Source: Massilia sp. MS-15
GTDB lineage: Bacteria; Pseudomonadota; Gammaproteobacteria; Burkholderiales; Burkholderiaceae_D
Length of the DNA: 64,000 nucleotides
Assembly (NCBI RefSeq): GCF_020176695.1
Contig: NZ_JAIWIA010000005.1
Location: 1 to 64,000, forward strand
Reading direction: 5' to 3'
Positions 54,730 through 64,000 of the stretch are shown here, piece after piece (the first letter of the stretch is position 1; each line of letters opens with the position of its first letter). A program made the position numbers and the translations under genes. The notes beneath the pieces were generated by a model. That model was not told the DNA's origin and ran no database searches. It was given only the letters and a program-made list of their open reading frames with translations.

Positions 54730-55215
54730 CTATTTAATACGCGTCAAGGTCGGCCGTCCGCCCTTCTTCGGCGGCTCGTCATCGCCATCCGGCGTTGTAG
54801 CGCCCGGTTCGGTCGGCGAATCCGCCCCGGTGCCCGGTACCGCCGACAGGGATGGTGCCGGGGCCCCGTCGCCCGAGTCGAGCGGCGCCATCTCCGCCGC
54901 CGTCGCGTTCACCTCGAAGGCCATGCCCTGGCCATTCTCGTTGGCATAGATCGCCAGCACGTTCTGCACCGGAATGTACAGCTCGCGCGAGACGCCACTG
55001 AAGCGCGCCCGGAAGTGGATCGCATCGTTGTCCATCTTCAGGCCCGAGGTGGCGCCATAGCTGATGTTCAGGATGATCTCGCCCTTGCGCACATATTCCA
55101 TCGGCACCGTGGTGGCGGCATCGACCTTGACGGCAAGGTAGGGCGTGTAGCCGCTGTCCGTGCACCACTCGTAGATGGCGCGCAGGAGGTAGGGCTTGGT
55201 GGAGATCTCTGACAT
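54730..55215 (-). CDS. sspB: ClpXP specificity-enhancing factor SspB
   Basis: Adaptor that brings ssrA-tagged and other substrates to ClpXP, 161 residues. The folded domain covers STKPYLLRAIYEWCTDSGYTPYL to AIYANENGQGMAFE. A long acidic Pro/Gly-rich linker ends in RPTLTRIK, the expected ClpX-binding tail. ATG 55215 is placed by family start; the upstream open frame is not conserved-looking. It follows sspA in the same direction. Confidence 0.94.
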   Translation of the reverse strand: MSEISTKPYLLRAIYEWCTDSGYTPYLAVKVDAATTVPMEYVRKGEIILNISYGATSGLKMDNDAIHFRARFSGVSRELYIPVQNVLAIYANENGQGMAFEVNATAAEMAPLDSGDGAPAPSLSAVPGTGADSPTEPGATTPDGDDEPPKKGGRPTLTRIK

Positions 55216-55340
55216 GGACGTGATTAACAAAGCAAAGCTGTACGCCAGTGTAGCGGATTCGCCGCGAGGGCGTCCGCAACCGGCGCATGAAGTATCGTCG
55301 AATGCGGCATGCGGGCGAGGCGGCTCGCCCGCAGCGGGCA

Positions 55341-55952
55341 TCAGCGGCGCATCACCTTCTCGGACGGGGTCAGCGCTTCGATGTAGGCCGGGCGCGAGAA
55401 GATGCGCTCGGCGTACTTCATCAGTGGCGCCGCGGTCTTCGACAGTTCGATGCCGTAGTGGTCCAGGCGCCAGAGCAGCGGGGCGATCGCCACGTCCAGC
55501 ATCGAGAACTCGTCGCCCAGCATGTACTTGTTCTTCAGGAACAGCGGGGCCAGCGTGGTCAGGCGGTCGCGGATTTCATTGCGCGCCTTGTCGTGGCTCT
55601 TGTCGTTCGCCTTGTTGCGCTCGCTTTCCAGCACGTGCACGTGGACGAACAGTTCCTTCTCGAAGTTGAACAGCATCAGGCGGGCACGGGCGCGCATCAG
55701 CGGGTCGGCCGGCATCAGTTGCGGGTGCGGGAAGCGCTCGTCGATGTACTCGTTGATGATGTTCGACTCGTACAGGATCAGCTCGCGCTCGACCAGGATC
55801 GGCACCTGGCCATAGGGATTCATGGTCGAAATGTCTTCCGGCTTGTTGAACAGGTCGACGTCGCGCACCTCGAAGTCCATGCCCTTTTCGAACAGGACCA
55901 GGCGGCAGCGTTGGGAGAACGGGCACGTGGTGCCGGAGTAGAGAACCATCAT
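55341..55952 (-). CDS. sspA: Stringent starvation protein A
   Basis: GST-fold RNA polymerase-associated protein, 203 residues. Starts MMVLYSGTTCPFSQRCRLVLFEKGMDFE; the NPYGQVPIL segment is the usual cis-Pro loop and the C-terminal helical domain is complete. The start may be ATG 55952 or 55949. It lies between petC and sspB, the usual betaproteobacterial order. Confidence 0.95.
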   Translation of the reverse strand: MMVLYSGTTCPFSQRCRLVLFEKGMDFEVRDVDLFNKPEDISTMNPYGQVPILVERELILYESNIINEYIDERFPHPQLMPADPLMRARARLMLFNFEKELFVHVHVLESERNKANDKSHDKARNEIRDRLTTLAPLFLKNKYMLGDEFSMLDVAIAPLLWRLDHYGIELSKTAAPLMKYAERIFSRPAYIEALTPSEKVMRR

Positions 55953-56021
55953 GGTTTGTAGTTCCTCAAGAAACAATGGGGTGAAGCGCCTAGCGATTCA
56001 CCCCGAAAAATGATTGCCCGT

Positions 56022-56027
56022 ATTATA
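56022..56027 (-). promoter_or_regulatory. Candidate -10 box for sspA
   Basis: Minus strand TATAAT in TTGGCTATAATACG, flanked by the hairpin arms GCCCG and CGGGC. A second hairpin (GGGTGAA/TTCACCC, 55978-56003) follows, before the sspA start. Confidence 0.4.
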
Positions 56028-56051
56028 GCCAACCGGGCAATGAAAGCGAAT

Positions 56052-56813
56052 TTACTTCACTTCTTTCCAGTACGACTCGTTCAGGCGCCAGGCCAGGAAG
56101 GCGAAAATCGACAGGAAGAGCAACACAATAACCCCCAACTTCTTACGTTGGTCTTGCGCTGGCTCAGCCATCCAGCTCAGGTAGGCAACCAGGTCGGCGG
56201 TAGCGGTGTCGAATTCCTGCGGGCTCATCGTACCGGGGGTGACCGTTTCGAAGCCGACGAACTTGTGGACGGTCTTGCCCTGCTCATGCGGGTCGGCCAC
56301 TTCCTGGAACTTGGCCTGGCGCACGCCTTGCTGCTGCCACATCACGTGCGGCATGGCCACGTTCGGCAGCACCATGTTGTTCCAGCCGGTCGGGCGGTTG
56401 TCATCCTTGTAGAAGGTGCGCAGGTAGGTGTACAGGTAGTCCGCACCCGAGCCCGCAGGCGAGGATTTCGCGCGCGCGATCACCGACAGGTCCGGTGGCA
56501 CCGCGCCGAACCAGGCTTTGGCGTCGTCCGGGCGCATGGCCGTCGTCATCATGCCGCCAACCTTGTCTTGCGAAAACAACAGGTTGTTCTTGATCTGCTC
56601 TTCGGAGAGACCCAGGTCGCGCAGGCGGTTGTAGCGCATGCTCGATGCCGAGTGGCAGTTCAGGCAATGGTTGATGAACAGCTTGGCGCCGTTCTGCAGC
56701 GACGACAGGTCGCTGCGTTGCGGCGCCGGCTCGAGTGGGAAGCCGCCTTCGGCAGCGAATGCCAGTCCCGGCAGCAGGGCCAGGACGGCGATCAGTTTCT
56801 TCGCAAGTTTCAT
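56052..56813 (-). CDS. petC: Cytochrome c1 of the bc1 complex
   Basis: Haem c subunit of ubiquinol:cytochrome c reductase, 253 residues. Signal peptide ends LAFA. Haem motif CLNCH (about 50-54), axial Met in NVAMPH, and C-terminal anchor LGVIVLLFLSIFAFLAW. Ends the petABC operon. Confidence 0.96.
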   Translation of the reverse strand: MKLAKKLIAVLALLPGLAFAAEGGFPLEPAPQRSDLSSLQNGAKLFINHCLNCHSASSMRYNRLRDLGLSEEQIKNNLLFSQDKVGGMMTTAMRPDDAKAWFGAVPPDLSVIARAKSSPAGSGADYLYTYLRTFYKDDNRPTGWNNMVLPNVAMPHVMWQQQGVRQAKFQEVADPHEQGKTVHKFVGFETVTPGTMSPQEFDTATADLVAYLSWMAEPAQDQRKKLGVIVLLFLSIFAFLAWRLNESYWKEVK

Positions 56814-56841
56814 GTTCTTGTCCTTGTGCTCTGGTCCGCGA

Positions 56842-58257
56842 TTAGTGTGGCGTGAAGGTCAGGCGCGTCGGGACCGGCTTGAACCGGCCCATCGTGCTCC
56901 ACCACGGCATCAACAGGAAGAACGCAAAGTACAGCAGGGTCGCCACTTGCGAGATGATCGTGTAGGCCGGGGTCGGCAGCTGGGTACCGAGGTAGCCCAG
57001 GGCCACGAAGCACAGGCCGAACACGATGTACACCCACTTGTGCCAGTCCGGACGGTAGCGGATCGAGCGCGCCGGCGAGTGGTCCAGCCACGGCAGCAGG
57101 GCAATGATCACCACCGACGAACCGAACAGCACCACGCCCCAGAACTTCGCATCCAGCACCTGCGGCAGCATGCCGACGATCAGGACCAGGCCGATCACGG
57201 ACACGATCATCTTGGCCTTGTGCGACAGGCGCGATTTCATCCAGATGAAGACGACATAGGCGGCGACCGCGATCATCAGGACGTACATGAAGTCGGCCGT
57301 GGTGGCGCGCAGCACCGAGTAGAACGGCGTGAAGTACCAGGTCGGCGCGATGTGCGGCGGGGTCTTCATCGAATCGGCCGGCAGGAAGTTGTTGTATTCC
57401 AGGAAGTAGCCGCCCATCTCAGGTGCGAAGAACACGATCGCCGAGAAGATCAGCAGGAACACCGACACGCCGAAGAAATCCTTGGTCGAGTAGTAGGGGT
57501 GCGACATGATGCCGTCCACCGGGTGGCCGTTGGCGTCCAGGTTGTCCTTGATCTCGATGCCGTCCGGGTTGTTCGAGCCGACTTCGTGCAGCGCGATCAG
57601 GTGCGCCGCCACCAGGCCCAGGATCACCAGCGGCAGGGCGATGACGTGGAAGGCGAAGAAGCGGTTCAGGGTCGCGTCGGAGACCACGTAGTCGCCGCGG
57701 ATCCACAGCGACAGGTCCGGGCCGATCACGGGGATCGCGCCGAACAGGTTGACGATCACCTGGGCGCCCCAATAGGACATCTGGCCCCACGGCAGCAGGT
57801 AGCCGAAGAAGGCTTCGGCCATCAGGCACAGGAAGATCGCGAAGCCGAACAGCCAGATCAGCTCGCGCGGCTTGCGGTAGGAGCCGTACATCAGGCCGCG
57901 CGCCATGTGCAGGTAGACCACGATGAAGAACATCGAGGCGCCGGTCGAGTGCATGTAGCGCACCAGCCAGCCCCACGGCACTTCGCGCATGATGTATTCG
58001 ACCGAACCGAAGGCCAGGTTGGCGTCCGGCTTGTAGTGCATGGTCAGGAAGATGCCGGTGACGATCTGCAGCACCAGCACCAGCATGGCCAGCGAGCCGA
58101 ACAGGTACCAGACATTGAAATTCTTGGGAGCGTAGTACTTGCCCCACTGGTCATTCCACAGCTTCGACAGCGGGAAGCGGTCGTCGACCCAGGCCAGCGC
58201 CTTCTGGCCGACCGGTGCGTCCGCAGCGACCTGCGTTTCCTTGAATGGGCCGCCCAT
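56842..58257 (-). CDS. petB: Cytochrome b of the bc1 complex
   Basis: Full-length cytochrome b, 471 residues, with both quinone sites. The haem histidines lie in the second and fourth helices (WLVRYMHSTGASMFFIVVYLHMARG and FFAFHVIALPLVILGLVAAH). The PEWY-type motif of the Qo site appears as PTWYF. Starts 1 bp after petA. Confidence 0.96.
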   Translation of the reverse strand: MGGPFKETQVAADAPVGQKALAWVDDRFPLSKLWNDQWGKYYAPKNFNVWYLFGSLAMLVLVLQIVTGIFLTMHYKPDANLAFGSVEYIMREVPWGWLVRYMHSTGASMFFIVVYLHMARGLMYGSYRKPRELIWLFGFAIFLCLMAEAFFGYLLPWGQMSYWGAQVIVNLFGAIPVIGPDLSLWIRGDYVVSDATLNRFFAFHVIALPLVILGLVAAHLIALHEVGSNNPDGIEIKDNLDANGHPVDGIMSHPYYSTKDFFGVSVFLLIFSAIVFFAPEMGGYFLEYNNFLPADSMKTPPHIAPTWYFTPFYSVLRATTADFMYVLMIAVAAYVVFIWMKSRLSHKAKMIVSVIGLVLIVGMLPQVLDAKFWGVVLFGSSVVIIALLPWLDHSPARSIRYRPDWHKWVYIVFGLCFVALGYLGTQLPTPAYTIISQVATLLYFAFFLLMPWWSTMGRFKPVPTRLTFTPH

Positions 58258-58258
58258 G

Positions 58259-58873
58259 TTATGCCTCGCCTTTCTCGTCTTTGCCGATCACCAGCTTGTT
58301 GTCGGACAGGTACATGTAAGGGGGAATGTCCATGTTGGTCGGCGCCGGCTTGTTCTTGAACACGCGCGCCGACAGGTCGAAGGTCGACCCGTGGCAGGGG
58401 CACAGGAAGCCGCCCGGCCAGTTGTCCGGCAGGTTGGGCTGCGGTCCGGATGACAGGCGCGAGGACGGCGAGCAGCCGAGGTGCGAGCAGATGCCGACCG
58501 TGACCAGCACTTCCTTGTGCTCCTTGCGGGCACGGTAGGGATTCTGGGCGTATGTCGGCATCGGCAGCTGGTACACTTTTTCGGAGTTCGGGTCGGCCAG
58601 CTCGGCGCTGTCCTTTTCCAGGGTGGCCAGCATCTCCGGCGTGCGGCGCAGGATCCAGACCGGCTTGCCGCGCCATTCGACCACTTTCATTTCGCCCGGC
58701 TTGACGTCGGAGATGTCGACCTCGACCGGGGCGCCGGCGGCTTTCGCGCGCTCCGACGGCTGGAAGGTACTGACAAGAACTCCCGCCGTGGACACCCCGA
58801 CGACGCCACCTGCAGCGCATGTCGCGACGAGCAGTCCGCGTCGGCCTGAATCGACCTGCTTTTCATTACTCAT
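58259..58873 (-). CDS. petA: Rieske iron-sulfur subunit of the bc1 complex
   Basis: Rieske protein of 204 residues. The N-terminal twin-arginine-like signal and anchor GRRGLLVATCAAGGVVGVSTAGV precedes the cluster motifs CSHLGC and CPCHGS. ATG 58873 matches the family start; the open frame 13 codons upstream lacks support. First gene of petABC. Confidence 0.96.
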   Translation of the reverse strand: MSNEKQVDSGRRGLLVATCAAGGVVGVSTAGVLVSTFQPSERAKAAGAPVEVDISDVKPGEMKVVEWRGKPVWILRRTPEMLATLEKDSAELADPNSEKVYQLPMPTYAQNPYRARKEHKEVLVTVGICSHLGCSPSSRLSSGPQPNLPDNWPGGFLCPCHGSTFDLSARVFKNKPAPTNMDIPPYMYLSDNKLVIGKDEKGEA

Positions 58874-59109
58874 ACCAACCCCACTCCGTGAAAAACGAAT
58901 CTTAAGAATCAATAAAGAGCTTTCAGCAACACAAAATTATATGTGAAGGGCAATACCGATTGGAAAAAAATTATCAAGCGGATACATTCAACACGAATAG
59001 CTGTGCGCGGAACCCACAGTCTGGAGGCAGTGCGGACGTCGTTTTCGGCTTGCGGTATGATGATTTCGTTTGTATCAAGTTTGTATCAATAACAATGAAA
59101 GGGATGGCC

Positions 59110-59523
59110 ATGTCCATGATGGGAGAGTTCAAAACCTTTGTAATGCGCGGCAACGTCGTCGATCTCGCGGTCGGCGTGATCATCGGCGGCGCGTTCGGGC
59201 GCATCGTCGATTCGCTGGTAAAGGATGTGATCATGCCGCCGATCAGTATGTTGTTTGGCGGCCTCGATTTCGCCAATTACTACCTGCCGCTGAATGGCCA
59301 GGACTCCAGCCTGCCGCTGGCGGAAGCGCAAAAGGCCGGCGCCGTGCTCGCCTACGGGAATTTCCTGACCATTCTGATCAACTTCATCCTGCTGGCCTTT
59401 GTCATCTTCCAGATGGTGCGCGTGGTGAACCGCCTGCGCGGCCCGGCCCCGGCGCCGGAAACGCTGGCCACCCCGGAAGACATCGTCCTGTTGCGCGAAA
59501 TCCGCGACTCCTTGAGGAAATAA
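59110..59523 (+). CDS. mscL: Large-conductance mechanosensitive channel MscL
   Basis: Osmotic safety-valve channel, 137 residues, the standard length. TM1 [24 protein letters not shown]2 [21 protein letters not shown], and a C-terminal helix [13 protein letters not shown] 59110 (MSMMGEFK) is chosen because AAAGGGA lies 5 bases upstream; ATGs at 59095, 59104 and 59116 are also in frame. Divergent from petA; 4 bp before the protease gene. Confidence 0.95.
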   Translation: MSMMGEFKTFVMRGNVVDLAVGVIIGGAFGRIVDSLVKDVIMPPISMLFGGLDFANYYLPLNGQDSSLPLAEAQKAGAVLAYGNFLTILINFILLAFVIFQMVRVVNRLRGPAPAPETLATPEDIVLLREIRDSLRK

Positions 59524-59527
59524 ACGG

Positions 59528-60739
59528 GTGAAAGACGGCGTCCATGAACTCAGGCCGCAGGGCACGCGCCCGCGGCGCCAGCCGGGAACGTTCAGGCGTT
59601 TCTGGCTGCTGTTCGCGCAGGCCGTCACGGTGGCGCTGGCGCTGTATTTCGTGGTGGCCGCACTACGGCCGGACTGGCTGCAGCGCGCGCCGACCCGGCT
59701 CGCGCTCGGACCGGCGGGCCAGGCGGTGCCGGTGCTGCAGGGCGCCAGCGTGCCGGCCAGCGGCAGCTACCGTGAGGCGGCCGGGCGCGCCATGCCGGCC
59801 GTCGTCAACATCCTCACCAGCAAGACGTCGCGCGAGACGCATCCGCTATTGAAGGATCCGTTCTTCCGCCGCTTCTTCGGCGACCGGCTGCCGCCCGACG
59901 AGCGGATGGCCAGCCTCGGCTCGGGCGTGATCGTGAGTGCCGATGGCTACATCCTGACCAACAACCACGTGGTCGAAGGCGCCGACGTCATCGAGGTCGG
60001 CCTGGCCGACGGGCGCAAGGCGCCGGCGCGCATCGTCGGCACCGATCCGGAAACCGACCTGGCCGTGATCCGCATCGCGGCGCGCCAGCTGCCGGTGATG
60101 GTGCTGGGCGACCCGGACGCGGCGCGCGTGGGCGACGTGGTGCTGGCCATCGGCAACCCGTTCGGGGTGGGTCAGACCGTCACCCTGGGCATCATCTCGG
60201 CGCTGGGACGCAACAACCTGCACATCAACCATTTCGAGAATTTCATCCAGACCGACGCCGCGATCAATTTCGGGAACTCGGGCGGGGCGCTGGTCGATAC
60301 CCATGGCCAGCTGCTCGGGATTAACTCGGCGATTTATTCGCAGACCGGCGGCTCGGTCGGGATCGGCTTCGCGATTCCCGTCACCACGGCGAAATCGGTG
60401 CTGGACGCCATCGTCAAGCACGGCCAGGTGGTGCGCGGCTGGATCGGCATCGAGTCGCAGGACATCACGCCCGAACTGGCCGAGAGCTTCGGCCTGGGCC
60501 GTTCGAGCGGGGCGATCATCGCCGGCGTGGTGCGCGGCGGGCCGGCCGACCGTGCCGGCATGCGCCCGGGCGACATCCTGGTGGCCGTCGGCGGCAAGAC
60601 GGTGGCGAACACGGGCGAGATGCTGAACCTGATCGCCCAGCTCGAGCCGGGAGAAAAGACCCCGATGCGCGTCCTGCGCAAGAACCGCGAGTCCACGCTC
60701 GACGTCACCGTCGGCAAGCGGCCGCGCCCGCCCCAGTGA
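59528..60739 (+). CDS. DegS/HtrA-type membrane-anchored serine protease
   Basis: Periplasmic serine protease of 403 residues with one PDZ domain. The N-terminal anchor FWLLFAQAVTVALALYFVVAAL (about 25-46) makes it DegS/AlgW-like rather than DegP-like. Triad His147 (TNNHVV), Asp177 (TDLAV), Ser251 (GNSGG). The PDZ begins near GWIGIESQDITPELA. DegS-type proteases trigger the sigma-E response; whether this one does so is not known. The start is GTG after GAGGAA. Confidence 0.92.
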   Translation: MKDGVHELRPQGTRPRRQPGTFRRFWLLFAQAVTVALALYFVVAALRPDWLQRAPTRLALGPAGQAVPVLQGASVPASGSYREAAGRAMPAVVNILTSKTSRETHPLLKDPFFRRFFGDRLPPDERMASLGSGVIVSADGYILTNNHVVEGADVIEVGLADGRKAPARIVGTDPETDLAVIRIAARQLPVMVLGDPDAARVGDVVLAIGNPFGVGQTVTLGIISALGRNNLHINHFENFIQTDAAINFGNSGGALVDTHGQLLGINSAIYSQTGGSVGIGFAIPVTTAKSVLDAIVKHGQVVRGWIGIESQDITPELAESFGLGRSSGAIIAGVVRGGPADRAGMRPGDILVAVGGKTVANTGEMLNLIAQLEPGEKTPMRVLRKNRESTLDVTVGKRPRPPQ

Positions 60740-60755
60740 TTTTTTGGAAGCCCGC

Positions 60756-61463
60756 ATGCACCTGCGTGACCTGACGCAATTCCTGACCGAACTCAGCGAA
60801 AACAACAACCGCCCCTGGTTCCTGTGGAACAAACCCCGCTACGACATCCTGCGCGCCGAATTCCTGCAGGTAGTCACCGAACTGATCCAGGAACTGGGCA
60901 GCTTCGACAAGGCCGTGGCTGGCTGCGATCCCAGGAAAGCCCTGTTCCGCATCCACCGCGACGTGCGCTTCGCCAAAGACAAGCGTCCGTACAAGACCCA
61001 TTTCTCGGCCGGGATCGCGCCGTTGAACAAGCGCCGTCCGAGCGCGGCCGGCGGGCCGACCTATTACTTCCATATCGAAGCCAACGGCACCCTGCTGTTC
61101 GGCGCGGGCGAGTACCTGCCGCCGGCGCACCGGCTGAAGGCGATCCGCCAGCACGTGGTCAACGATGCGACAGGCTTCAGCAAGATGTTGAAGAATAAGC
61201 ATCTCCGCGCGACCTATGGCGACCTGCAGGACGAGGATAAACTGCAGCGCCCGCCGAAGGGTGTCGATCCCGCCCACCCGCTGGTGGAATACCTGAAGCT
61301 GAAGAGCTTTTTCGTGTGGGTCGAGGTGCCGCTGCTGCTGAACGCGCCGGAGTTGCTGGTGCCGCAGCTGGCAAGCGGCATGCAGGATGCGTTCGCGCTG
61401 GTCAGCTGGCTGCGCGGCGTGCCCGAGCTGCCCGAGCCGGCCGGGGAAAGCGCCGGGGATTAA
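60756..61463 (+). CDS. DUF2461 protein
   Basis: Protein of 235 residues of the DUF2461 (TIGR02453) family, present in many bacteria and of unknown function. Family signatures are FLTELSENNNRPWFLWNKPRYD, RIHRDVRFAKDKRPYKTHFS and YYFHIEANGTLLFGAGEYLP. ATG 60756; a TTG 12 bp earlier is also in frame. 16 bp after the protease gene. Confidence 0.9.
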   Translation: MHLRDLTQFLTELSENNNRPWFLWNKPRYDILRAEFLQVVTELIQELGSFDKAVAGCDPRKALFRIHRDVRFAKDKRPYKTHFSAGIAPLNKRRPSAAGGPTYYFHIEANGTLLFGAGEYLPPAHRLKAIRQHVVNDATGFSKMLKNKHLRATYGDLQDEDKLQRPPKGVDPAHPLVEYLKLKSFFVWVEVPLLLNAPELLVPQLASGMQDAFALVSWLRGVPELPEPAGESAGD

Positions 61464-61483
61464 CCGTACAAAGGAGGGGCGAC

Positions 61484-61858
61484 ATGGCCTTGCAACACGC
61501 AGTATCGGGCGAGCGCATCGCATTGCAGCGCGGCGACGACGACATCGCCCATTTCACGTCGATCGCGCTGGTCAAGACCGAGCACATGGAACTGATCCGG
61601 CTCGTGCTGCCGAAGGAAAAACCGATGCCGGAGCACCGGGTCGAGGGTGAGATGACCCTGGTCTGCCTGGAAGGCGAGATCGCCTTCGATGCGCACGGGC
61701 GCACCACGATCCTGCGGCCCAACGAGATGGTCTACCTGGCCGGCGGCGAGCCGCATGCGGTGCGCGCCAACAAGGATGCGGTGGCCCTGCTCACCATCCT
61801 GCTGGGACCGGTGCGCACGGGCGGGCCGACCCGCGATCCGCGCGGCTCGGGCAACTGA
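61484..61858 (+). CDS. Small cupin-domain protein
   Basis: Single-cupin protein of 124 residues. The two cupin motifs are PEHRVEGEMTLVCLEGEIAF and NEMVYLAGGEPHAVRAN, with His and Glu positions that could bind a metal. ATG 61484 follows the strong site AAGGAGG. Substrate unknown. Confidence 0.87.
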   Translation: MALQHAVSGERIALQRGDDDIAHFTSIALVKTEHMELIRLVLPKEKPMPEHRVEGEMTLVCLEGEIAFDAHGRTTILRPNEMVYLAGGEPHAVRANKDAVALLTILLGPVRTGGPTRDPRGSGN

Positions 61859-61866
61859 TCCATGCA

Positions 61867-62898
61867 CTAGGCCAGCTCGTCGCGCGGATCGCGCGCCAGC
61901 AGCTGCTGCGTCATCTCGGCGGCCGATTCGCCGTCGAACAGCACCGCCGCCACCGCATTCGTGATCGGCATGTCCACTCCCAGCCGGTGCGCCAGCGTGC
62001 GCACCGATTTCGCACACGGCACGCCTTCGGCCACGTGGCCCAGTTCGGCCACGATGGTATCCAGCTGCTTGCCCTGGGCCAGCGCCAGGCCGACGCGGCG
62101 GTTGCGCGACAGGTCGCCCGTGCAGGTGAGGATCAGGTCGCCCATGCCGGCCAGGCCCATGAAGGTGGCGGGCTGGGCGCCGAGGTGCACGCCAAGCCGG
62201 GTGATCTCGGCCAGGCCACGCGTGATCAATGCCGCACGCGCGTTCAGGCCCAGGCCCAGGCCGTCGGCGGCGCCGGTGGCGATCGCCATCACGTTCTTCA
62301 CGGCGCCGCCTACTTCCACGCCGACCATGTCGTCGCAGGAATAGACACGCAGATTGTCGCCGTGCGCCGCGGCCACTACGCGGTCGCGCAGCGCTTCCGA
62401 GGTGGAGGCGACCGTCAGCGCGCAGGGCAGGCCGCGCGCCACTTCCTGGGCGAACGAAGGGCCGGACAGGGCCGCGCCCGGCACCGCCTGGCCCAGCACC
62501 TCGTCCTTGACCTGGTGCGGCAGCAGGCCGGTGCCGGCTTCGAAGCCCTTGCACAGCCAGACCACATTCGGCACCGCGCGCCCCTTCAGCTGTTCCAGCA
62601 GCGGACGCAGGCCGGCCACCGGGCAGGCCAGGACCAGTAACGGGGCCTGCTCCGGATCCGCCTCGACCACGTGCGCCAGGGCGGCATCGAGGTCGGCGCC
62701 CAGCTTCAGGTTCGCGGGCAGCGGGTAGCCGGGCAGGTAGTGCAGGTTTTCGCGCGCCGCTTCGGTCTCGGCCATCTGGGCCGGGTTGCGGCCCCACAGC
62801 AGGACGTCGTGGCGGCGGGCCAGGGCGATCGCCATGGCCGTGCCCCAGGCGCCGGCGCCGAGGACGGTGATCTTGGAGGGAGTTTTTTGTTCTTGCAT
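61867..62898 (-). CDS. gpsA: NAD(P)-dependent glycerol-3-phosphate dehydrogenase
   Basis: Makes sn-glycerol 3-phosphate for phospholipids, 343 residues. NAD loop [12 protein letters not shown] near the N-terminus, [11 protein letters not shown], catalytic Lys in [12 protein letters not shown], and [15 protein letters not shown] 62898 (MQEQK). Convergent with the cupin gene, 8 bp apart. Confidence 0.96.
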   Translation of the reverse strand: MQEQKTPSKITVLGAGAWGTAMAIALARRHDVLLWGRNPAQMAETEAARENLHYLPGYPLPANLKLGADLDAALAHVVEADPEQAPLLVLACPVAGLRPLLEQLKGRAVPNVVWLCKGFEAGTGLLPHQVKDEVLGQAVPGAALSGPSFAQEVARGLPCALTVASTSEALRDRVVAAAHGDNLRVYSCDDMVGVEVGGAVKNVMAIATGAADGLGLGLNARAALITRGLAEITRLGVHLGAQPATFMGLAGMGDLILTCTGDLSRNRRVGLALAQGKQLDTIVAELGHVAEGVPCAKSVRTLAHRLGVDMPITNAVAAVLFDGESAAEMTQQLLARDPRDELA

Positions 62899-62912
62899 GC
62901 TTGAGCTGGGCC

Positions 62913-63365
62913 TCACCGGCCCCAGACGTCGTTGGCGCGGACATAGCCGTCGATGCCGTCGCGGTGGCGCACCCGGGCCCAGGCGGCGGCGTTCGGATCG
63001 AGCAGCTCGAGGACGACACCCTTGTCGGCGGTCATCAAGACCTGGCTCGATTCATCCGGGCCGGCGTATACCCGGGCGCCGGGCGTGCGCACCACCAGCC
63101 TGCGCACCGCGCTCAGGCCCCTGGCCTGGGTCCAGGCCAGGTCGCCGTCGGCGTCGCGCACCTTGACCCAGTCGCCATAGCTCGATACCACCTGCAGCGG
63201 CATGCCGCGCGGCGCCAGGTACATCCGGGTGCCTTTGGCCGAGGGAGTGTCGTACAGGATCACCGGGGCCGCGCCGACGCTCTTGAAGTCGAGGGCGGAT
63301 GCGGACGGCGTCGCCGGCAGGAGCAGGAGCAGGAGCAGGCTGGCGAGGAGACGGGCTGGAATCAT
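62913..63365 (-). CDS. Bacterial SH3-domain exported protein
   Basis: Secreted protein of 150 residues. A signal peptide ([19 protein letters not shown]) is followed by two SH3_3-like repeats: [39 protein letters not shown] and [27 protein letters not shown]. Probably periplasmic and binding cell-wall material by family habit. 14 bp before gpsA in the same direction. Confidence 0.88.
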   Translation of the reverse strand: MIPARLLASLLLLLLLPATPSASALDFKSVGAAPVILYDTPSAKGTRMYLAPRGMPLQVVSSYGDWVKVRDADGDLAWTQARGLSAVRRLVVRTPGARVYAGPDESSQVLMTADKGVVLELLDPNAAAWARVRHRDGIDGYVRANDVWGR

Positions 63366-63453
63366 GGCGGGCCGAAGACGAACGGAAGACCGTAAATGAA
63401 CCGGGGCGCCGGAGGAACGGACGCCGCGCTGCGGCGTCCGCGAGAGGTAGTGC

Positions 63454-63912
63454 TTATTGTGCCGGAGCGGCGGCAGCCTGGGCCATTGCCTGCTGGCGCT
63501 GCTGGTAGAAGGCTTCGAAGTTGATCTCGGCCAGGTGCACCGGCGGGAAGCCTGCGCGGTTGATGATGTCGGCGATGTTGGCGCGCAGGTACGGGTACAC
63601 GATGTTCGGGCAGCCGATGCCCAGCAGCGGATCCATCTGCTCGGCCGGGATGTTGCGTGCTTCGAAGATGCCTGCCTGCTTGCCTTCGACCAGGAAGGCG
63701 ACCTTGTCCTTCAGCTTGGCGGTGACGGTGATGGTCACGGTGCTTTCGTAGATGCCATCGGCGATGCTTTCGGCGCCGACGTCCAGCGACACTTCGATGC
63801 TCGGAGCTTCTTGCTCGAGGAAGATGGCTGGCGAATTCGGTTGTTCCAGCGACATGTCTTTCAGGTAGACGCGTTGGATTTGGAATACGGGTTGCAGGTT
63901 TTCGTCAGACAT
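63454..63912 (-). CDS. secB: Protein-export chaperone SecB
   Basis: Tetrameric export chaperone, 152 residues. Typical segments are [51 protein letters not shown] and [15 protein letters not shown]. It keeps precursors unfolded for SecA. A GC hairpin (63419-63439) lies downstream without a T-run. The 88 bp upstream to the window edge show no further gene. Confidence 0.96.
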   Translation of the reverse strand: MSDENLQPVFQIQRVYLKDMSLEQPNSPAIFLEQEAPSIEVSLDVGAESIADGIYESTVTITVTAKLKDKVAFLVEGKQAGIFEARNIPAEQMDPLLGIGCPNIVYPYLRANIADIINRAGFPPVHLAEINFEAFYQQRQQAMAQAAAAPAQ

Positions 63913-64000
63913 GGAACGCTTTCTAAATTAAGGGTGGACGGGCGCGCCGTCCCGGTACTTTGGTCAAACGCGACGGCAATTGTATCAAAATCAATTTGGA

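Noticed and set aside
63419..63439. Hairpin GGACGCCGC/GCGGCGTCC after secB as a terminator
   Set aside because: The stem is good but no T-run follows on the minus strand, so it is mentioned only in the secB entry.

Overview
The window is GC-rich betaproteobacterial chromosome. The petABC-sspAB block with secB and gpsA, the PEP-CTERM/exosortase accessory genes and the fused IcmF and indolepyruvate oxidoreductase point to Oxalobacteraceae, probably the Massilia/Telluria group. The genus is an inference from gene content. No phage, insertion sequence, CRISPR array or rRNA was seen.

Layout. (1) 1-8.4 kb: exosortase/PEP-CTERM surface locus. It holds a trypsin-like protease, a polysaccharide-export lipoprotein, a PEP-CTERM protein behind a sigma-54-like promoter, an E1/ThiF-like adenylating enzyme, two tandem FeeM-like acyltransferases and the PrsT-type TPR lipoprotein. 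(2) 8.5-17.2 kb: acyl-CoA metabolism, with fused isobutyryl-CoA mutase, fused indolepyruvate:ferredoxin oxidoreductase and a LysR regulator. (3) 17.2-20.2 kb: HD-GYP protein, DsbA-like isomerase and diguanylate cyclase. (4) 20.4-29 kb: compact Tad/Flp pilus operon (flp, tadV, cpaB, cpaC, lipoprotein, cpaE/tadZ, cpaF/tadA, tadB, tadC, small lipoprotein), followed by a DUF2807 protein. (5) 30-51.2 kb: a large beta-glucan utilisation locus. (6) 51.4-54.7 kb: cation/proton antiporter, RsbQ-like hydrolase, a second PEP-CTERM protein with a sigma-54-like site, and tRNA-Thr. (7) 54.7-64 kb: housekeeping genes sspB, sspA, petCBA, mscL, a DegS-like protease, DUF2461, a cupin, gpsA, an SH3 protein and secB.

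The beta-glucan locus reads as a complete pathway. A surface GH16 glucanase cuts the polymer, and a TonB-dependent receptor imports oligosaccharides. A periplasmic GH3 enzyme trims them. Glucose enters through a GluP-type MFS carrier, and short oligosaccharides enter through a four-gene ABC importer. Cytoplasmic GH1 and glucokinase finish the job. A LacI-family repressor lies in the middle. Near-identical operators with core TGGAAACGTTWCCA, or the variant TTGGAAAGCTTTCCAA, sit at fixed places beside strong sigma-70 promoters of the receptor, GH16, GH1 and ABC transcription units.

Directly behind the receptor is a four-gene module of unknown purpose: flavin-dependent halogenase, SapC-like protein, JmjC/cupin_8 oxygenase-like protein, second flavin-dependent halogenase. 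This module and the E1-like enzyme facing the twin acyltransferases are the most likely places for undescribed biochemistry.
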